Shown here piece by piece: positions 24,523-33,236 of a stretch of 64,000 nucleotides of DNA (positions within the stretch are counted from its first letter, which is position 1; every line of letters starts with the position of its first letter). Where the stretch lies: the NCBI RefSeq assembly GCF_001975705.1, contig NZ_CP015093.1, forward strand, positions 2,480,001 to 2,544,000, in the 5' to 3' direction. The translations under genes and the position numbers were made by a program. Below the pieces are notes generated by a model. The model made no database searches. It was not told the origin of the DNA and was given only the letters and a program-made list of their open reading frames with translations. The DNA comes from Salipiger abyssi (GTDB taxonomy: Bacteria > Pseudomonadota > Alphaproteobacteria > Rhodobacterales > Rhodobacteraceae).

Positions 24523-26160
24523 ATGACCGACGCAACCGGAGATGGCAGCAAGTCCGGGCCGATGCTGGCCGCAGACGGCAGGCCGCTGAAGAAAAGCCTG
24601 GCCCGCGCCCTGCGCATGCAAAAGATGCGCGCGCTGATGCTGATCGCACCGCTGCTGCTCTTCGTGCTGATCACCTTCATCGCGCCGATCGCGGACATGC
24701 TGTTCCGCTCGGTCGAGAACCAGATCGTGTCGGACACGCTGCCCAAGACCACCGCGGCGCTCGCCGACTGGGACGGCGAAGAGCTGCCCTCTGACGCGGC
24801 GTTCGAAGCCGCCTATTACGACATTTTCCTTGCTGCCGAGCGCAAGGAGCACACCCGGCTCGGCACGCGCCTGAACTACGAGCAGACCGGTGCCTCCTCG
24901 CTTTTCCGCAAATCGGGCCGCGGGCTCGACGACATCGGCGAGGTTTATCAGGATCAGTTCGAAGACCTGAACGGCGACTGGGACGAGGCGCTGCCCTGGG
25001 CCGAACTCATGGGGGATCCCGACTGGCTTTCCGAACAGCAGGGCTGGGACGAAGAGGGCCGCCAGCCCGGGTTCGAGCTGCGCGACGATATTGCCGACCT
25101 GCTGCCCACCGCGTCACGCGAATACGCGATCTTCGCGGAATTCCAGCAGCGCGAAGAGAACAACAACCTGCTCGACGAAGAGCCCTGGTCGGCGGTGCAT
25201 ACCGCGCTTTATCAGGATCTTGTCGCAGGCGATATGAGCGGCTATTCCGGCCCGCGCGCCGAGATGCTTCAGGCCGCCGATGCGCTGGTCGACAGCCCGG
25301 ATTTCGAGACGATTTCCTTCCGCGACGGGTTCGAAGAGATCGACGAGGACTGGCTCCAGCCTGATATCTGGCGCACCATCAAGCTTTACAGCCCCGACTA
25401 TACCTCGGGCTACTTTCTGAACTCCATCGACATGCAGCTCACGCCGGACGGCGCCGAGGCTCGGCCTGACAACGAGCGCATCTATATGCTGCTGTTCCAG
25501 CGCACGCTGTTCATGTCGCTGGTGATCACCTTCAGCTGCATCCTGCTGGGATATCCGGTCGCCTACATCCTGTCGAACCTGCCGATGCGCTCGGCCAACC
25601 TGCTGATGATCCTGGTGCTGCTGCCGTTCTGGACCTCGCTGCTGGTGCGGACCTCGGCCTGGAAGGTCATGTTGCAGCAGCAGGGCGTTATCAACGATGT
25701 GCTGGTCTGGCTGGGGCTGGTGGCCGATGATGCGCGGCTGACCATGATCAACAACCAGTTCGGCACGATCGTGGCGATGACCCACATCCTGCTGCCCTTC
25801 ATGATCCTGCCGATGTATTCGGTGATGTCGACGATCCCGACGTCCTATGTGCGCGCCTCGAAGTCGCTGGGCGCCACCAACTGGACGACCTTCTGGCGGG
25901 TGTATTTCCCGCAATCGGTGCCGGGCATCGGCGCGGGCTCGATCCTCGTCTTCATCCTGTCCATCGGCTACTACATCACCCCCGAGATCGTCGGCGGCAC
26001 CACCGGGACGTTTATCTCGAACCGGATCGCCTATCACATCTCGTCCTCGCTCAACTGGGGGCTCGCGGCGGCGCTCGGGTCGATCCTGCTGGCGGTGGTT
26101 CTGATCCTATACTGGGCCTACGACAAGATCGTCGGCATCGACAACGTGAAGCTGGGGTAA
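24523..26160 (+). CDS. ABC transporter permease, PotB-like, with large periplasmic insert
   Basis: The protein has 545 residues, almost twice the usual PotB length. TM1 (about residues 41-62, MLIAPLLLFVLITFIAPIAD) is followed by a hydrophilic acidic insert to about residue 320 (rich in D, E, W and Y). The remaining helices then form the standard permease with the EAA loop (VRASKSLGATNWTTFWRVYFPQS). The insert presumably faces the periplasm between TM1 and TM2. ATG 24523 has a CGGGGAC ribosome binding site; the frame is open slightly further up. It is followed 4 bases later by the second permease. Confidence 0.88.
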   Translation: MTDATGDGSKSGPMLAADGRPLKKSLARALRMQKMRALMLIAPLLLFVLITFIAPIADMLFRSVENQIVSDTLPKTTAALADWDGEELPSDAAFEAAYYDIFLAAERKEHTRLGTRLNYEQTGASSLFRKSGRGLDDIGEVYQDQFEDLNGDWDEALPWAELMGDPDWLSEQQGWDEEGRQPGFELRDDIADLLPTASREYAIFAEFQQREENNNLLDEEPWSAVHTALYQDLVAGDMSGYSGPRAEMLQAADALVDSPDFETISFRDGFEEIDEDWLQPDIWRTIKLYSPDYTSGYFLNSIDMQLTPDGAEARPDNERIYMLLFQRTLFMSLVITFSCILLGYPVAYILSNLPMRSANLLMILVLLPFWTSLLVRTSAWKVMLQQQGVINDVLVWLGLVADDARLTMINNQFGTIVAMTHILLPFMILPMYSVMSTIPTSYVRASKSLGATNWTTFWRVYFPQSVPGIGAGSILVFILSIGYYITPEIVGGTTGTFISNRIAYHISSSLNWGLAAALGSILLAVVLILYWAYDKIVGIDNVKLG

Positions 26161-26164
26161 GGCC

Positions 26165-27355
26165 ATGAACGAAGTGATCCTCACACCCGTGGGCGAAAAG
26201 CCCCTCTCCTTCACCCTTCCGGTGCTGGCCGCCGCAGGTGCCTTCGCAGGCATCTTCGTCGGCGCCGCCAACGGCTCGGTGGTGCTGGGCATCCTGGCCG
26301 GCGCGATCATCATGGCGGCGATCGGCTTTGTGGCGGTGACGCTGCTCGGCGAGGGCAGCGAAAAAGCCACCCGCTGGGGGCTGGTCGCGCTGTTCGCCAT
26401 CGCCGGCTACCTGCTGGGCGCACTGCCCGGCGCGGTGGTCGGGCTGCTCTTCGGCTGGTTCTTCGGCTGGTTTGCCTACTGGGTCGGCTTCGGTCGCTAC
26501 CGGGCCAAGCTGGTGCCCTACCTCACCCCCGGGCAGGTGCTGTGGCACTATTCCTTCCGGGTGATCTGCGGCGCGATTTTCGTGTTCCTGATCACGCCGA
26601 TCCTGGTGGTGATGCCGCTCAGCTTCAACGCCGAGAACTTCTTTACCTTCACCCCCGAGATGCTGCGTTTCGATCCCGACGGCTATTCGCTGCGCCATTA
26701 CCGCGACTTCCTAACCAACCCGGAATGGACCCGTGCGGTGAAGAACTCGCTGCTGATCGCGCCTGTGGCTACGATCATCTCGGTGAGCCTCGGCACGCTG
26801 GCGGCCATCGGCCTGTCGCAGAGCCATGTGCCGGGCAAGCGCGCCATCATGGCGATCCTGATCTCGCCGATGATCGTGCCGCTGATCATTTCGGCCACGG
26901 GGATGTATTTCTTCTACTCCAAGATCGGCATCGTCGGCACTTATTGGGGCGTCGTTCTGGCGCACGCGGTGCTGGGCATTCCCTTCGTCATCATCACCGT
27001 GACCGCGACGCTGGTGGGCTTCGACCGCTCGCTGACCCGGGCGGCGGCGAATATGGGGGCGGATCCGATCACCACCTTCTTCCGGGTGCAGATGCCGCTC
27101 ATTCTGCCCGGCGTGATCTCGGGCGGGCTCTTCGCCTTCATCACCTCTTTCGACGAGGTGGTCGTGGTGCTGTTCATCGGCTCCGCCGAATTGCAGACGC
27201 TGCCCTGGCAGATGTTCACCGGCCTGCGCGAGCAGATCTCGCCGACGATCCTCGCCGCGGCGACGATCCTGGTCGGCATCTCGATCCTGTTGCTCGCCTC
27301 GGTCGAGATGCTGCGCCGTCGCTCCGAGCGGCTGCGCGGCCTGAGCCCGGGCTGA
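26165..27355 (+). CDS. ABC transporter permease, PotC-like, with membrane N-terminal extension
   Basis: The protein has 396 residues compared with about 270 for PotC. The first 130 residues contain three or four extra hydrophobic, glycine-rich helices (AAAGAFAGIFVGAANGSVVLG, GYLLGALPGAVVGLLFGWFFGWFAYW). A standard permease domain follows from about residue 137, with the EAA loop TRAAANMGADPITTFFRVQMPLI near residue 300. The extension is in frame with good codon use and is not an annotation artefact of a wrong start, since the ATG at 26165 is 4 bases after the previous stop. Its role is unknown. Confidence 0.88.
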   Translation: MNEVILTPVGEKPLSFTLPVLAAAGAFAGIFVGAANGSVVLGILAGAIIMAAIGFVAVTLLGEGSEKATRWGLVALFAIAGYLLGALPGAVVGLLFGWFFGWFAYWVGFGRYRAKLVPYLTPGQVLWHYSFRVICGAIFVFLITPILVVMPLSFNAENFFTFTPEMLRFDPDGYSLRHYRDFLTNPEWTRAVKNSLLIAPVATIISVSLGTLAAIGLSQSHVPGKRAIMAILISPMIVPLIISATGMYFFYSKIGIVGTYWGVVLAHAVLGIPFVIITVTATLVGFDRSLTRAAANMGADPITTFFRVQMPLILPGVISGGLFAFITSFDEVVVVLFIGSAELQTLPWQMFTGLREQISPTILAAATILVGISILLLASVEMLRRRSERLRGLSPG

Positions 27356-27358
27356 CAT

Positions 27359-27400
27359 AATCCTCGACGCGGGCCGAGAAACCCGCCCGCGTTGAGGATT
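27359..27400 (+). terminator. Hairpin ending the ABC transporter operon
   Basis: AATCCTCGACGCGGGC and GCCCGCGTTGAGGATT form a 16-bp stem with one G-U pair. A T tract is missing, so it is a strong mRNA-end hairpin or an imperfect intrinsic terminator. Confidence 0.6.
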
Positions 27401-27462
27401 TGGAAAGGGTGCAGGGTGCATGGTCGGGGCGAACGCCGCTCCCGGCACAGCACGAGGCCCCG

Positions 27463-28713
27463 ATGTCGCAACACGATTCTCACCTTCTCTCGCCGACCCG
27501 CAGCAGCGCGGTCGGCGAGGTGCCGTTTGATGCCTCCAACCTGTTTTACTCCCGCACCGACGAGCGCGGGGTCATCATCGAGGGCAACTCGGTCTTCCGG
27601 CGCATCTCGGGCTATGGCTGGACAGAGCTGAAGGGCGCGCCACACAAGCTTGTCCGCCATCCCGACATGCCCAAGGGGGTGTTTCACCTCTATTGGGAGC
27701 GGCTGAAAAGCGGCAAGCAGGTGGCCGCCTATGTCAAGAACCGTGCCAAGGACGGGCGCCATTACTGGGTTCTCGCGGTGGCCTGGCCGATCCCCGGCGG
27801 CTATCTCTCGGTGCGCGTCAAGCCGAACACGGAGCTCTTCGCCAATGTGCGCGAGATCTATGCGGAGCTGCGCCGCGCCGAGAACGAGGAGGGGGTATCG
27901 CCGGCCAAAAGCGCCGAGGCCCTGCTCGCCCGGCTCGCCGAGCATGGGTTCGAGCATTACGACGCCTTCATGTCCGCCGCCCTCTCGCTGGAGCTGGAGG
28001 AGCGCGCCCGGCGCATCGGCTCCACGCTGGATCAGCGCCAGCAGCGTTTCCTGACCATGGTTCAGACCATCGTTCAGATCCGGCAGGAAACCGACGATAT
28101 GACCGAGATCATAAAGGCGATCCGCACCGTGCCGATGAACATGCGTATCCTCGCCTCGCGGCTGGAAAACGCCGGCGGCCCGATCAGCGCGATCTCGGTC
28201 AACTACGGCTCCATGCTCGACGAGATGGCGAGCTGGGTGCGCGATTTCGTCGATGGCAAGGACAGCACCTATATGCGCATGCGCGAGACGATCCAGAAGG
28301 GGCAGTTCCTCGTCTGTGCCGGGATCATGCAAAGCGAGATGTCGGCGCTGTTCGAGGACGATATCAAGGGCGCGCAGGACAGCAGCGCGCTGACGCAGGA
28401 TCGTGAGACCCTTCAGAAAGAGGCGGAAACTTTCAACAAGCTCGCTGCCGATGCGCTGAAAGTGCTCGAGACGGAGGCGACAAGGCTCGGGCGCAGCGTG
28501 CTCGACATGAAGCGCTATGTCACCGGCCTCAGCTCGACCCGGATGATGTGCAAGATCGAAAGCGCGGCGCTCAACGGCTCGGGAGATTCGCTCTCGGGGA
28601 TCGTCGATCAGCTCGACGCCGGGCAGGACGAGATCGAGGCGCGGCTCGCAAAGATTGTCGAGCTGAACACGGTGATCCAGTCCAACACCGCGATGCTGCG
28701 CGCGATGACCTGA
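27463..28713 (+). CDS. PAS-domain sensor protein (Aer-like, no MCP signalling domain)
   Basis: The protein has 416 residues. An N-terminal PAS domain (about 22-125) shows FYSRTDERGVIIEGNSVFRRISGY, APHKLVRHPDMPKGVFHLYWERLKSGKQV and YWVLAVAWPI, the pattern of Aer-type redox/oxygen PAS domains. The rest is largely helical and predicted coiled coil, with no transmembrane segment and no recognisable MCP hairpin, kinase or GGDEF domain. Similar PAS-only proteins are common in roseobacters and may act in aerotaxis-like or unknown signalling. ATG 27463 was chosen because the PAS starts soon after and a GAGG ribosome binding site precedes it. Confidence 0.82.
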   Translation: MSQHDSHLLSPTRSSAVGEVPFDASNLFYSRTDERGVIIEGNSVFRRISGYGWTELKGAPHKLVRHPDMPKGVFHLYWERLKSGKQVAAYVKNRAKDGRHYWVLAVAWPIPGGYLSVRVKPNTELFANVREIYAELRRAENEEGVSPAKSAEALLARLAEHGFEHYDAFMSAALSLELEERARRIGSTLDQRQQRFLTMVQTIVQIRQETDDMTEIIKAIRTVPMNMRILASRLENAGGPISAISVNYGSMLDEMASWVRDFVDGKDSTYMRMRETIQKGQFLVCAGIMQSEMSALFEDDIKGAQDSSALTQDRETLQKEAETFNKLAADALKVLETEATRLGRSVLDMKRYVTGLSSTRMMCKIESAALNGSGDSLSGIVDQLDAGQDEIEARLAKIVELNTVIQSNTAMLRAMT

Positions 28714-28719
28714 GCCGGG

Positions 28720-29205
28720 TCAGGCGGCGCGCAGCCCGGTCTCGACCAGCATGCCCCGGCGCTTGGCCTCGTAGTAATAGCCACGCGCGTACCAGCCGAT
28801 GGCCGCGTCATGGCTGCCGTCCGACAGCAGCCAGGCACCGCGCAGGTACTTCACGGCGTATTTCAGGTTGGTATCCGCATCCAGCAGCTCGGAGGCGCTG
28901 CCGCGAAAGCCCATTGTCCGGGCGGTCTGGGGCAGGATTTGCAGCAGACCGTAATAGGGGCCGTTGCGGGCGGCGGGGTTATGGGTGCTCTCGCGGATCG
29001 CCAGACGATGCACCAGTTTCCGGGGCACCTTGTAGTGATCGGCCCATCTGTTGATCTTGCCCCGCAGCTCCGGCGTCTCGTTGGGATAGAGCGGCGGGTC
29101 GAAACGGCCCGATGTGGCGATCTCGGGGTCGTTGCGGCGGGCGCCGCAGCCTGCAAGCGCGCCGAGGCACAAAACCAGGCTCGCGCGTCGGGTGTATCGG
29201 ATCAT
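28720..29205 (-). CDS. Lytic transglycosylase lipoprotein (SLT domain)
   Basis: The protein has 161 residues. A lipoprotein signal peptide ends in the lipobox LAGC at residues 17-20. The SLT domain (about 55-150) has the catalytic Glu in RLAIRESTHNPAARNG, followed by YYGLLQILPQTARTMGF and NLKYAVKYLRGAW. It would cleave peptidoglycan glycan strands in the periplasm, anchored to a membrane. Start 29205 places the signal peptide correctly. It is convergent with the PAS gene, 6 bases apart. Confidence 0.9.
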   Translation of the reverse strand: MIRYTRRASLVLCLGALAGCGARRNDPEIATSGRFDPPLYPNETPELRGKINRWADHYKVPRKLVHRLAIRESTHNPAARNGPYYGLLQILPQTARTMGFRGSASELLDADTNLKYAVKYLRGAWLLSDGSHDAAIGWYARGYYYEAKRRGMLVETGLRAA

Positions 29206-29342
29206 CGGAGGTCTCTCGCTGGCACCTGTTTCTGCAATAGCGCAACGCCGCCCGCCTGCCTATCCCGGCACGACCGCATGCGCGCTTCCCCGCTCAGCGC
29301 CAGCCGCTTGCAAATCCCGCCGCCGCCGCCCAGTTTGGCGCC

Positions 29343-30203
29343 ATGACACAGACGCTTCTCTCCCTCGGTCACGGCTATTCCGCCCAGGCGCTCGCAAAAC
29401 GGCTTTTGCCGCAGGGCTGGACCATTCTCGGTACCACGCGTGACCCGGAAAAGGCCGGCAAACTGCGCGAACAGGGGATCGAGCCGGTCCTTTGGGAGCG
29501 CGCGCAGGTCGAGGCGGCGCTGGAGCGGGCGAGCCAACTGCTGATCTCCGCCGGGCCGGACGCCGAGGGCGACCCGTCGCTGCGGCTCTGCGGCGATGCC
29601 GTCGCACGGCGGGCTCCGGCGCTGGACTGGGCGGGATATCTTTCCACCACAGGGGTTTACGGCGATCAAGACGGCGGCTGGGTCGATGAGGAGACACCTC
29701 TGACCCCGGGCACGGCGCGGGGCAGGGCGCGCGCGGAGGCAGAGGCGGCGTGGCAGGCGATCCCCGACCTGCCGTTGCACCTCTTCCGCCTCGCGGGGAT
29801 CTACGGCCCCGGGCGCGGCCCCTTCGCCAAGGTGCGGCGCGGCACCGCGCGGCGCATCGTCAAGCCGGGGCAGGTGTTCTCCCGCATCCATGTCGACGAT
29901 ATCGCCCAGGTGCTCGAGGCCTCCATCGCGCATCCCGCCCCCGGCACCGCCTACAACCTCTGCGACGACGATCCCGCGCCGCCGCAGGATGTGCTGCTCC
30001 ACGCCGCCGAGCTGCTGGGCGTCGCGCCACCGCCGGTGGAAGATTTCGACACCGCCGAGATGAGCCCGATGGCGCGCAGCTTTTATGCCGAGAACAAGCG
30101 CGTCTCGAATCGCCGCATAAAGGAGGCGCTGGGGGTGGAGCTGCTCTATCCCGACTATCGCGCGGGGCTACAGGCGCTGCTGGACGAAGAGGGGCCGGCC
30201 TAG
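29343..30203 (+). CDS. NAD-dependent epimerase/SDR protein (YeeZ-like)
   Basis: The protein has 286 residues. An atypical extended SDR, it starts with the nucleotide loop SLGHGYSAQAL and contains YLSTTGVYGDQDGGWVDE, LFRLAGIYGPGRGP and SRIHVDDIAQVLEA. This is the YeeZ group of proteins, whose substrate is unknown. The catalytic Tyr of the YxxxK pair is replaced in this group, so enzymatic activity is uncertain. ATG 29343 aligns with the start of the Rossmann fold. Its end overlaps the convergent MarR gene by 4 bases. Confidence 0.85.
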   Translation: MTQTLLSLGHGYSAQALAKRLLPQGWTILGTTRDPEKAGKLREQGIEPVLWERAQVEAALERASQLLISAGPDAEGDPSLRLCGDAVARRAPALDWAGYLSTTGVYGDQDGGWVDEETPLTPGTARGRARAEAEAAWQAIPDLPLHLFRLAGIYGPGRGPFAKVRRGTARRIVKPGQVFSRIHVDDIAQVLEASIAHPAPGTAYNLCDDDPAPPQDVLLHAAELLGVAPPPVEDFDTAEMSPMARSFYAENKRVSNRRIKEALGVELLYPDYRAGLQALLDEEGPA

Positions 30204-30697
30204 GGCGCTTCGTCCGGTTCGTCGCAGGGGGGCTTTCCGGTCAGCAGCCGTAGCGGCGCCCGGCTCAGCCCGTTATTGGCATCGGCCATCTTGCGCAGCA
30301 GGCCGAGCAGCGTCTCGCGCTCCTCTGCGTTCAGATCCTTGAGGATCACCTCTTGCGTGCGCTCGATCGCGGGCAGGGCATCGCGCACCAGTTTCCGTCC
30401 CGCCTCTGTCACCCGCAGCCGCCGCGCGCGGCGGTCGGTGGCGCTGACCTTGCGCTCCAGCAGGCCGCGCGCTTCCAGCCGATTCACCACGCCGCCAAGC
30501 GTCACCCGGTCATAGGCGACGAGCCCGGCCAGCGTGGCCTGGTCGATGTCGGGATACTCGGCCAGCATGCTCAGCGCCGCGAATTGAACCGGAGTCAGCT
30601 CGATTCCCTCCGCCGCCGCCTCGCTGGCGAAGGCCGAAACCGAGATCTGGTGAAGGCGGCGGATCAGGTGTCCGGGCAGATCATAAACATGCGCCAT
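30200..30697 (-). CDS. MarR-family regulator of gentisate catabolism
   Basis: The protein has 165 residues with a MarR winged helix: LTPVQFAALSMLAEYP, DQATLAGLVAYDRVTLGGVVNRLEARGLLER and DRRARRLRVTEAGRKLV. MarR proteins often repress aromatic degradation and release DNA on binding the aromatic ligand. It is divergent from the gentisate/3-hydroxybenzoate operon, with operator-like repeats in the gap, so control of that operon is the likely job (inference). Start 30697 gives the family N-terminus. Confidence 0.88.
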   Translation of the reverse strand: MAHVYDLPGHLIRRLHQISVSAFASEAAAEGIELTPVQFAALSMLAEYPDIDQATLAGLVAYDRVTLGGVVNRLEARGLLERKVSATDRRARRLRVTEAGRKLVRDALPAIERTQEVILKDLNAEERETLLGLLRKMADANNGLSRAPLRLLTGKPPCDEPDEAP

Positions 30698-30769
30698 AAG
30701 TCGTCCCTATCCGAACCCGCAGGGCCGGACAAGCGAGGGCGCCGGGCAACGCGGGGAAGTGGTGTAAAT

Positions 30770-30858
30770 ATAAGAAGTGTACTTATCATTATTGACAGAG
30801 GCAACATGATACGCATACTACCTATTAAAGAATGCGAGTCATCCTAAGGGAGGAACCG
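30770..30858 (+). promoter_or_regulatory. Gentisate operon promoter and MarR operator candidates
   Basis: TTGACA (30792-30797), a 17-base spacer and ATACTA (30815-30820) form a plausible promoter. An ATAAG-N7-CTTAT inverted repeat (30770-30786) lies just upstream, and a second imperfect repeat TGATACGCAT / ATGCGAGTCA (30808-30841) overlaps the -10 and downstream region. AAGGGAGGAACC is a strong ribosome binding site before the ATG at 30859. The region is markedly AT-rich. Confidence 0.55.
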
Positions 30859-31938
30859 ATGGACGCCGACGCCATGCAGCCTGTCGACAGCCCGGAGCTG
30901 CGCCAGCTTTACGCCGATTTCAAAGCCCAGCATCTCAACCCGCTCTGGACCCAGACCGGCGATCTGATGCCGCGCCATCCGCGCCCCAAGGCGGTGGCGC
31001 ATGTGTGGAAATGGTCCGATCTCTACCCGCTGGCGCAGGCCTCGGGCGATCTGGTGCCGGTGGGCCGTGGCGGCGAACGCCGCGCCATCGGCCTCGCCAA
31101 CCCCGGACTCGGCGGCGAGGCCTATATCTCGCCGACGCTCTGGTGCGCGATTCAGTACCTTGGCCCGAAAGAGACCGCGCCCGAACACCGCCATTCGCAG
31201 AACGCCTTCCGCTTCGTCGTCGAGGGCGAGGGGGTCTGGACCGTGGTCAACGGCGATCCGGTGCGCATGTCGCGCGGCGATTTCCTGCTGACGCCGGGCT
31301 GGAACTTCCACGGCCACCACAATGAGCTGGATGCGCCCATGGCTTGGATCGACGGGCTGGATATCCCGTTCTCCTATCAGATGGATGTGGGCTTTTTCGA
31401 GTTCGGCTCCGACCGGGTCACCGATTACGCCACGCCCAACTATTCGCGCGGCGAGCGGCTCTGGTGTCATCCGGGTCTGCGCCCGCTGTCGCAGCTTCAG
31501 AACACCGTTTCCTCGCCCATCGGCGCCTATCGCTGGGAATACACCGATGCGGCGCTCACCCAGCAGCTTCTGCTGGAGGAGGAGGGGCACCCCGCCACGA
31601 TCGAACAGGGCCACGCAGCGATCCGCTATGTGAACCCGACCACCGGCGGCGACGTGATGCCGACCATCCGGGCCGAGTTCCACCGCCTGCGCGCGGGCAC
31701 CGAAACGTCGCTGCGGCGCGAGGTGGGGTCAACGGTTTTCCAGGTCTTCGAGGGCAAGGGCGCCATCGTCATGGGCGGCACCGAGCACAAGGTCGAGAAG
31801 GGCGATATCTTCGTCATCCCTTCCTGGGTGCCGTGGTCGCTTCAGGCGGAGACCGCCTTCGACCTGTTCCGCTTCTCGGATGCGCCGATCATGGAGCGGC
31901 TGCATTTCGACCGCACGCAGATCGAAGACGCGGGGTAA
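30859..31938 (+). CDS. Gentisate 1,2-dioxygenase
   Basis: The protein has 359 residues of the bicupin family. The first cupin holds the iron-binding motif PEHRHSQNAFRFVVEGEG (two His and an upstream Glu); a second, less conserved cupin follows at about 275-340 (VFQVFEGKGAIVMGGTEHKVEKGDIFVIPSW). It cleaves gentisate to maleylpyruvate with O2 and Fe(II). It is first in an operon with isomerase, hydrolase, transporter and 3-hydroxybenzoate hydroxylase genes. The ATG at 30859 is set by the ribosome binding site GGGAGG. Confidence 0.95.
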   Translation: MDADAMQPVDSPELRQLYADFKAQHLNPLWTQTGDLMPRHPRPKAVAHVWKWSDLYPLAQASGDLVPVGRGGERRAIGLANPGLGGEAYISPTLWCAIQYLGPKETAPEHRHSQNAFRFVVEGEGVWTVVNGDPVRMSRGDFLLTPGWNFHGHHNELDAPMAWIDGLDIPFSYQMDVGFFEFGSDRVTDYATPNYSRGERLWCHPGLRPLSQLQNTVSSPIGAYRWEYTDAALTQQLLLEEEGHPATIEQGHAAIRYVNPTTGGDVMPTIRAEFHRLRAGTETSLRREVGSTVFQVFEGKGAIVMGGTEHKVEKGDIFVIPSWVPWSLQAETAFDLFRFSDAPIMERLHFDRTQIEDAG

Positions 31939-31940
31939 GC

Positions 31941-32504
31941 ATGAGCACGCTCGACGAGGCGCGGGACGCCCTGCGCCAGCGTCAGGGCCTTGGCGCGCGT
32001 TACGACGCGCCCGAGGCGCCGGCGCAGGATCTCGCGCTTGCCCGCAGCGGCACCGCCTATTTCGCCCGCAAGCTCAACGAGCTGGACGATGCGGCGCTCT
32101 ATGCGCCGTCGCAGGTGGCGGGCAAAACGCGGGCGCATGTGATCTGTGCGGTCTCCTACCAAGCGCGGGCGATCTCGCGTCAGGCCGAAGCCGCCGCCGC
32201 CGGCGCAGAGATCCCGCCGCTGCGCGATCCCGAATGGGACGCGCTCGAGGATCTCGACCTTGGCGCGACGCTGCCGCCGCGCGCGCTGCGCCATCTCTTC
32301 GACCATTCCGCCGTGCATCTCGATGTGGTCTGGCGCGATCTGCCCGGCGCTGGCTGGGATCTGGAGGGCGCCGGGGCCGATGGAACGCCGCGCCCTCTGC
32401 GCGCAACGGCGATGGAACGCGCCCGGATGCTCTGGCAGAGTGCGCTTGATCTGGGCAACGGCGCGCGGGTGCGCGACCTGCCGCCCGTTCTGCGCCCGGA
32501 ATGA
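31941..32504 (+). CDS. Maleylpyruvate isomerase-like DinB-fold protein
   Basis: The protein has 187 residues. The N-terminal part (AYFARKLNELDDAALYAPSQVAGKTRAHVICAVSYQARAISR) matches the MDMPI/DinB four-helix metal-dependent family, with a His in the second helix and later HLFDHSAVHLDVVWRDLP giving the other metal-binding histidine positions. In actinobacteria this family isomerises maleylpyruvate using mycothiol. Here a GST-type isomerase is also present in the operon, so this protein may be a second isomerase or act differently. ATG lies 2 bases after the dioxygenase stop. Confidence 0.8.
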   Translation: MSTLDEARDALRQRQGLGARYDAPEAPAQDLALARSGTAYFARKLNELDDAALYAPSQVAGKTRAHVICAVSYQARAISRQAEAAAAGAEIPPLRDPEWDALEDLDLGATLPPRALRHLFDHSAVHLDVVWRDLPGAGWDLEGAGADGTPRPLRATAMERARMLWQSALDLGNGARVRDLPPVLRPE

Positions 32505-32540
32505 TCCGGATAAACATCTGAATTCAAAAGGAAACGACGC

Positions 32541-33236
32541 ATGACCAACCTCTTCCCCTCTCCCGCTTGGCCCACCGTACCGGTCAAGGGAGAAAGCGCC
32601 GAATACCCCGTTCATCGCATCTTTTGCGTTGGCCGCAACTACGCCGCCCACGCCGCCGAGATGGGTGTCGAGGTCGACCGCGAGGCGCCGTTCTACTTCA
32701 CCAAATCGGCGCTGATGGCGCAGGCGACCGACACCACGATCCCCTATCCGCCGGGCACCGAGAACTTCCATTACGAGATGGAACTGGTGATCGTCATCGG
32801 CGCACCGGTCTTCAAGGCCGACACCGCTGAGGCGGCCAAGGCGATCTACGGCTATGCCTGCGGCCTCGACATGACCCGCCGCGACCTGCAACTCGCCGCC
32901 CGCGCCAAGCAGCGCCCCTGGGATCTGGGCAAGGATGTGGAGCAATCCGCCGTCTTCGCGCCGATCACCAAAGCCGCCGATTTCGACGCGCTCGGCCCGC
33001 AAAAGATCCATCTCGAAGTGAATGGCGAGACCAAGCAGGAGGCCACGCTGAACGATCTGATCTGGAAGGTGGACGAGATCGTCTCGCACCTCTCCGGCTT
33101 TTACCACCTGCAACCGGGCGACGTGATCATGACGGGCACGCCGGCGGGTGTGGGCGCGGTTGTGGCGGGTGACGTGATCACCGGCGGCGTCGACGGGCTG
33201 GACCCGATCAAGCTGACCATCGGGGCGGCGGAATGA
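32541..33236 (+). CDS. Fumarylpyruvate hydrolase (FAH family)
   Basis: The protein has 231 residues. The FAH fold is visible: IFCVGRNYAAHAAEMG, PFYFTKSALMAQATDT, NFHYEMELVIVIG with metal-binding Glu residues, YGYACGLDMTRRDLQLAAR and DVIMTGTPAGVGAV. Given its position between gentisate dioxygenase and maleylpyruvate isomerase it most likely hydrolyses fumarylpyruvate to fumarate and pyruvate (nagK-like), the last step of the glutathione-dependent gentisate route. Its stop overlaps the next gene by 4 bases. Confidence 0.93.
   Translation: MTNLFPSPAWPTVPVKGESAEYPVHRIFCVGRNYAAHAAEMGVEVDREAPFYFTKSALMAQATDTTIPYPPGTENFHYEMELVIVIGAPVFKADTAEAAKAIYGYACGLDMTRRDLQLAARAKQRPWDLGKDVEQSAVFAPITKAADFDALGPQKIHLEVNGETKQEATLNDLIWKVDEIVSHLSGFYHLQPGDVIMTGTPAGVGAVVAGDVITGGVDGLDPIKLTIGAAE

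Noticed and set aside
18660..27355. A canonical doe/eut ectoine operon.
   Set aside because: Only the DoeA-like gene fits; doeB, eutABC and the usual transporter are missing, so it is reported only as a possibility.
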